Origin: Leptospira brenneri
Lineage (GTDB): Bacteria; Spirochaetota; Leptospiria; Leptospirales; Leptospiraceae
DNA: 22,611 bases
Assembly (NCBI RefSeq): GCF_002812125.1
Contig: NZ_NPDQ01000014.1
Span: forward strand, 1 to 22,611
Direction: 5' to 3'
Below are positions 19,680 through 22,611 of the stretch, piece after piece (position 1 is the stretch's first letter; the number at the start of each line of letters is the position of its first letter). A program made the position numbers and the translations under genes. A model generated the notes under the pieces. That model was not told the origin of the DNA and searched no databases. It saw nothing but the letters and a program-made list of their open reading frames with translations.

Positions 19680-20327
19680 ATGTCACTTTTTTCCAATAGA
19701 AATATGAGCGATGTTTGGACTAAAAGATGGGATGAACGTTATAGCAAAGAAGAATTTGCTTATGGCGAGATACCGAATCAATTTCTTGAAGCACAACTCC
19801 CGAAACTCGATCGAGGGAGTATTCTTTTTCCCGCCGAGGGAGAGGGTAGAAATGCAGTTTACGCAGCAAAGCTAGGATGGAAAGTCTCTGCCTTTGATAT
19901 TAGTTCTGAAGGACAAAAAAAAGCATTCCAATTAGCTAAAAGAGAAGAGGTTTCTATCGATTATCAAGTTGGGACAATAGAATCCTTCAACTATACAAAA
20001 GAACAATTTGATGCCATTGCACTGATCTATGCACATTTTCCTGCCAACATAAAGTCAGAATATCACCAAAAGTTAGGTGCTTTACTGAAGCAAGGCGGAT
20101 ATATTATCTTTGAAGCCTTTAGTAAACGCCATCTCGAGTATTTAGCAAAAGACGAAAAGATGGGAGGCCCAAAAGAAATCGACATGTTATTTTCTATCGA
20201 AGAAATTCAATCAGATTTTCCAAACTATCATATTTCAATATTGGAAGAAAAAGAAGTTGAATTGAAGGAAGGAGCATTTCATGACGGAACTGGTTCTGTC
20301 ATTCGATTTGTAGGTCAGAAAAAATAA
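19680..20327 (+). CDS. Class I SAM-dependent methyltransferase
   Basis: A 215-residue methyltransferase of the TehB-like type. The N-terminal [29 protein letters not shown] is typical. [28 protein letters not shown] holds the SAM-binding GEGRNA motif and the acidic residue of motif II (Asp). [12 protein letters not shown] is motif IV, and [13 protein letters not shown] is the later strand. A second start at 19704 (MSDVWTKRW) removes eight residues and is equally plausible. Substrate unknown. No other gene on this strand is close enough to be clearly co-transcribed. Confidence 0.87.
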   Translation: MSLFSNRNMSDVWTKRWDERYSKEEFAYGEIPNQFLEAQLPKLDRGSILFPAEGEGRNAVYAAKLGWKVSAFDISSEGQKKAFQLAKREEVSIDYQVGTIESFNYTKEQFDAIALIYAHFPANIKSEYHQKLGALLKQGGYIIFEAFSKRHLEYLAKDEKMGGPKEIDMLFSIEEIQSDFPNYHISILEEKEVELKEGAFHDGTGSVIRFVGQKK

Positions 20328-20352
20328 CCTACCAAAAACAAAAGATCAAATT

Positions 20353-20790
20353 CTATTTTTGAATCTCATCTCCAAATTGTTTTCGAAAATGTTTTAGCGA
20401 AACCAAAAACTGCTTTTTCTCTTTCTCTGAAATTGATTGGAGTATGGGTTCAAAATGAGAAAGAATTTTTTTGGGTAAAACTTTTTCCAAAGATTTTCCT
20501 TCAGAAGAAGGACTAATCAAAGTTGACCTTTTATCTAGTTTAGATAATTCTATTTTGATCAAACCTGCTTTTTCCATACGGCTGATCATTTTAGAAGCCG
20601 ATGGGGCGTCTTGTAATGTTAAATCTATGATTTGTTTTTGGCTCAAAGTCCCCTTCTGCCATAACATCGCCAATACTTGCCATTGTTCCGGTGTTAAGTG
20701 AAACTCTCTAAGACAACGAATCAACTCCCTTCGAAACAGAAGGGCAACTCGATTCACATTAAATCCAATTTGATCATCTAAGTGAAACAT
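20353..20790 (-). CDS. MarR-family transcription regulator
   Basis: A 145-residue winged-helix regulator. FNVNRVALLFRRELIRCLREFHLTPEQWQVLAMLWQKGTLSQKQIIDLTLQDAPSASKMISRMEKAGLIKIELSKLDKRSTLISPSSEGKSL is the MarR domain: dimer helix, DNA-binding helix around TLQDAPSASKMISRME and the wing around KLDKRS. I chose the ATG at 20790; a TTG at 20838 in the same frame lies in the operator, giving the spurious MSRQ start seen in both divergent genes. It probably senses a small ligand and represses itself and doxX. Confidence 0.88.
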   Translation of the reverse strand: MFHLDDQIGFNVNRVALLFRRELIRCLREFHLTPEQWQVLAMLWQKGTLSQKQIIDLTLQDAPSASKMISRMEKAGLIKIELSKLDKRSTLISPSSEGKSLEKVLPKKILSHFEPILQSISEKEKKQFLVSLKHFRKQFGDEIQK

Positions 20791-20826
20791 TCTATCTTTA
20801 AACAGTTTCCCCTTATCCCCAATTAC

Positions 20827-20884
20827 TTGTCTAGACAAATATATATTGACAGTTTATTTTAGGGTCAAATAGTTGTCCAGACAA
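20827..20884. promoter_or_regulatory. Divergent marR/doxX control region
   Basis: Two palindromes TTGTCTAGACAA (20827-20838) and TTGTCCAGACAA (20873-20884) bracket overlapping promoters. On the minus strand, TTGACC (20863-20868) and TATATA (20840-20845), 17 bp apart, serve marR. On the plus strand, TTGACA (20845-20850) with ATAGTT (20868-20873) serves doxX. Each operator sits at the start of one transcript, a simple arrangement for joint repression by the MarR protein. Confidence 0.75.
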
Positions 20885-20905
20885 CCTTTTTTTGGGAGAA
20901 ACGTT

Positions 20906-21298
20906 ATGAAACATGTTGATTTAACTTTTCGATTCTTGTTGGGCACGGTATTTATATTATTTGGATGCAGCAAATTTTATGCATTTATGCCCACACCTCC
21001 TATGACACCAGCGGCTGCAAACTTTATCGCTGCTATCGTAACTACTGGATACCTTTGGCAAGTGGTTGGAATGATAGAAATCTTAGGCGGCATTCTTGTC
21101 CTTATAGATAAAACATCAACGACAGGGCTTGTTTTACTTTCACCGATCATTCTAAATATTATTTTATATCTAGGATTTTTACAATATTCTGTTGGACCAG
21201 CTCCCTTTATAATGATCCTTTTCCTGATTTCTAGTTCCTTATTTTTGGCATGGCAACGAAGACAATACTGGATACAATTATTTCCCTTTATATCATAA
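20906..21298 (+). CDS. DoxX-family membrane protein
   Basis: A 130-residue membrane protein of the DoxX type. LTFRFLLGTVFILFGCSKFYAF is the first membrane helix, followed by GYLWQVVGMIEILGGILVLIDK, GLVLLSPIILNIILYLGF and APFIMILFLISSSLFLAW: four predicted helices, with the GxxExxGGxLVL pattern of the family. ATG 20906 follows GGGAGAAA. It is transcribed away from marR and is likely its target. DoxX proteins have been linked to redox and small-molecule stress; the substrate is not known here. Confidence 0.87.
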   Translation: MKHVDLTFRFLLGTVFILFGCSKFYAFMPTPPMTPAAANFIAAIVTTGYLWQVVGMIEILGGILVLIDKTSTTGLVLLSPIILNIILYLGFLQYSVGPAPFIMILFLISSSLFLAWQRRQYWIQLFPFIS

Positions 21299-21353
21299 AT
21301 AAGGAATACACTTGATCATACCTCTTTCTTTTGTAATTGGAATTAACTTCTAA

Positions 21354-21374
21354 AATACTTGAGAAAGAAGTATT
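21354..21374. terminator. Possible bidirectional hairpin after doxX
   Basis: AATACTT (21354-21360) pairs with AAGTATT (21368-21374) across a 7-nt loop, between doxX on the plus strand and a gene remnant ending on the minus strand. The stem is AT-rich and weak. Confidence 0.3.
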
Positions 21375-21378
21375 AAGA

Positions 21379-21546
21379 TTATTTATATAACCATGTTTTA
21401 ATCAAACTTGTATATTTTGGCATGATAACAAATACCATTAAAAATACAATATTTGCTGATACAAAAAAAGAACTAATAAGTTTATGTTCTGGGAAATTCA
21501 AAAAACTTAATATAGGAAGAACGAAAAGAGGGACTAAGTTTACCAA
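21379..21546 (-). pseudogene. C-terminal remnant of a membrane protein
   Basis: On the minus strand a 55-codon open stretch reads VNLVPLFVLPILSFLNF, SSFFVSANIVFLMVFVIMP and ends in KTWLYK then a stop. It has two hydrophobic segments and no start codon of its own. The MPxxTxLxxxWLY end resembles the membrane tail found after antibiotic-biosynthesis-monooxygenase-type domains, a guess from pattern. The upstream part is missing: homology appears to stop at about 21546, and DNA of different character begins there. Confidence 0.5.
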
Positions 21547-21626
21547 TGTCCGCGAGCATTACCGGGGGTCCCGATGAGCGCTAAAATCGTTACTGAGTAA
21601 TCCTCGCTTCCAGCATTCTTACTGAA
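21547..21626. other. Junction between chromosome and prophage-like DNA
   Basis: An 80-bp stretch, GC-richer than its surroundings (CCGCGAGC, CCGGGGGTCCCG), with no gene. It includes the imperfect palindrome CGGGGGTCCCG. It lies between the broken minus-strand remnant and the 3' end of the tail-fibre gene, and may be an integration boundary. Confidence 0.35.
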
Positions 21627-22580
21627 CTAAAGCACCTTACTTGTCCATTGACCTCCATCACGAATTGCTATTCCAGACAAAAAACCTCCGATGGGAGGAA
21701 TTCCTCCGATTACGTGGTCATGAATCGTATAAGTGTTTCCAAGAGAAAACCCAGCCGAAATGTTATATAAAACAAAAGTTCCATCGACATTTGGCACATG
21801 GGTAAAGTTTACACTGTCTCCAGCATAATTGATTACGAATGCTGACTGGCTAGCTGGATGAGTGTGTGCTTTGGGTGCATAGAGGTTCGGTAAATCATTA
21901 GTAATAAAGTGGTTGGTTGCGGTGATACTGGAAACTAAAGATTGTACATCCGCTTCTAACTTTGTCATTAAAGCATTCAGTGCATTGGATATAGAACTTC
22001 TAGCAGTTCCAACAAATGATATAATGAGATCATCCAAGGATCCAATTTTAATACTAGGAGCAAGTAAACTATTAACGATTGAATTTGGACTTAGCTTTTC
22101 AGCATTCATGCGTCTCCAATTTCGGAGATCGGAAAGAATCGTAACGGTACCAGATATATTTCGAATTGCAGCTAACTGAATATCTTCTGATCCAGCCGTA
22201 TCAACGAAAAGGATCTCAAAAGCGTTGGATCTATAGTTTATCGCATAACCATTCGAATCAAGATTACCTGAAGAGGTTTCTTGAAACCTATGTCGAACAA
22301 CTACTACGGAATCGGCCTCTGGCCTAGAAATTGATAGGTTTTCAATATTAGAAAATTGGATTCTTTTACCTTCATTATCGTAAGCAACCAACGCCGAAAT
22401 GTTTATTGAACCTGGCGATGCACCTGGTGTGACTGCTCCTCCATTAAAAATTCTTCCAGAAAAAATATCTGCAAATCTATTGATTATCTCTTCAGCAAAG
22501 GAAGAATGCTCTTTCATAAAATCTTCACGATAAATCGGCTTTCCATTCCATGGCCACTCAATTCCACTTAACTTTGTCAT
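21627..22580 (-). CDS. Phage tail-fibre-like protein
   Basis: A 317-residue protein of tail-fibre type. The N-terminal half (YREDFMKEHSSFAEEIINRFADIFSGRIFNGGAVTPGASPGSINISALVAYDNEGKRI) matches the tail-attachment style of fibre or baseplate proteins. A helical linker follows (NALNALMTKLEADVQSLVSSI), and then YAPKAHTHPASQ, a motif common in fibre shafts that resembles metal-binding His-x-His sites. The rest is a beta-rich tip. A strong ribosome binding site (GGGAGGTG) precedes the ATG at 22580. It is the last gene in the window and suggests a prophage extends to the right. Confidence 0.75.
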   Translation of the reverse strand: MTKLSGIEWPWNGKPIYREDFMKEHSSFAEEIINRFADIFSGRIFNGGAVTPGASPGSINISALVAYDNEGKRIQFSNIENLSISRPEADSVVVVRHRFQETSSGNLDSNGYAINYRSNAFEILFVDTAGSEDIQLAAIRNISGTVTILSDLRNWRRMNAEKLSPNSIVNSLLAPSIKIGSLDDLIISFVGTARSSISNALNALMTKLEADVQSLVSSITATNHFITNDLPNLYAPKAHTHPASQSAFVINYAGDSVNFTHVPNVDGTFVLYNISAGFSLGNTYTIHDHVIGGIPPIGGFLSGIAIRDGGQWTSKVL

Positions 22581-22611
22581 AACACCTCCCTAATAAACCA
22601 ACCAGTAGCGT

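Noticed and set aside
20353..20838. MarR start at TTG 20838 and DoxX start at TTG 20873
   Set aside because: Both give the peptide MSRQ only because the same operator palindrome is translated; the downstream ATG codons fit the families and, for doxX, a ribosome binding site.
1..22611. tRNA, rRNA or known riboswitch
   Set aside because: No tRNA cloverleaf, rRNA segment or known riboswitch core was seen on either strand by eye; a covariance-model search would be needed to exclude small RNAs.

Overview
The window is most likely from a spirochaete of the Leptospira type: AT-rich coding DNA, many small lipoproteins with short signal peptides and loose lipoboxes, and a dense set of vapBC-like loci. 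The genus is an inference from style; no marker gene is present.

Positions 1 to about 17,560 are the distal part of a chromosomal integron cassette array. Nineteen direct copies of a GC-rich repeat of about 165 bp (attC1 to attC19: sixteen of 163-165 bp or close to it in structure, two shorter divergent copies, one 72-bp deletion form, one half copy) plus one lone box separate 18 cassettes. Each repeat opens with an R'' box (GTATAAC or GCATAAC) and L'' (GACTTAACG) and closes with L' (CGTTAAGTC) and R' (GTTATAC or GTTATGC), the layout of an integron attC site. Every cassette gene is on the + strand and each attC lies at the 3' end of its cassette, so attI and the integrase should lie to the left, outside the window. 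Twelve cassettes are two-gene type II toxin-antitoxin (TA) modules: two vapBC, three higBA, brnTA, two Phd/PIN, DUF433/DUF5615, UPF0175/DUF3368 and two RelE/XRE. The others carry lipoproteins, a DUF2188 protein and a frameshifted Mrr-like nuclease.

The main observation is that the two ends of each cassette are complementary well beyond the R boxes, usually 14-19 nt, with a sequence private to that cassette. In all 17 cassettes that can be tested there is one conserved A:C mismatch (position 11 counted from the G of R', one base later in one cassette). It becomes a T:G wobble on the bottom strand, the strand that integron integrases recombine. R-box variants covary inside a cassette (GTTATCT with AGATAAC, GTTACAC with GTGTAAC). 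A second regularity is that the first gene of all 12 TA cassettes starts 34-39 nt after the first base of a TTGAC -35 box, often exactly 12 nt after the -10 box, which predicts leaderless mRNAs; five of these starts are GTG and one is TTG.

From 17,577 to 21,546 the sequence looks like ordinary chromosome after the array: a twice-frameshifted outer-membrane beta-barrel gene, DUF4256, an SRAP-like protein without its catalytic Cys2, a SAM methyltransferase, and a divergent marR/doxX pair with two matching operators. A minus-strand membrane-protein remnant ends at a possible junction near 21,546, and a phage-type tail-fibre gene on the minus strand fills the right end, suggesting a prophage edge.
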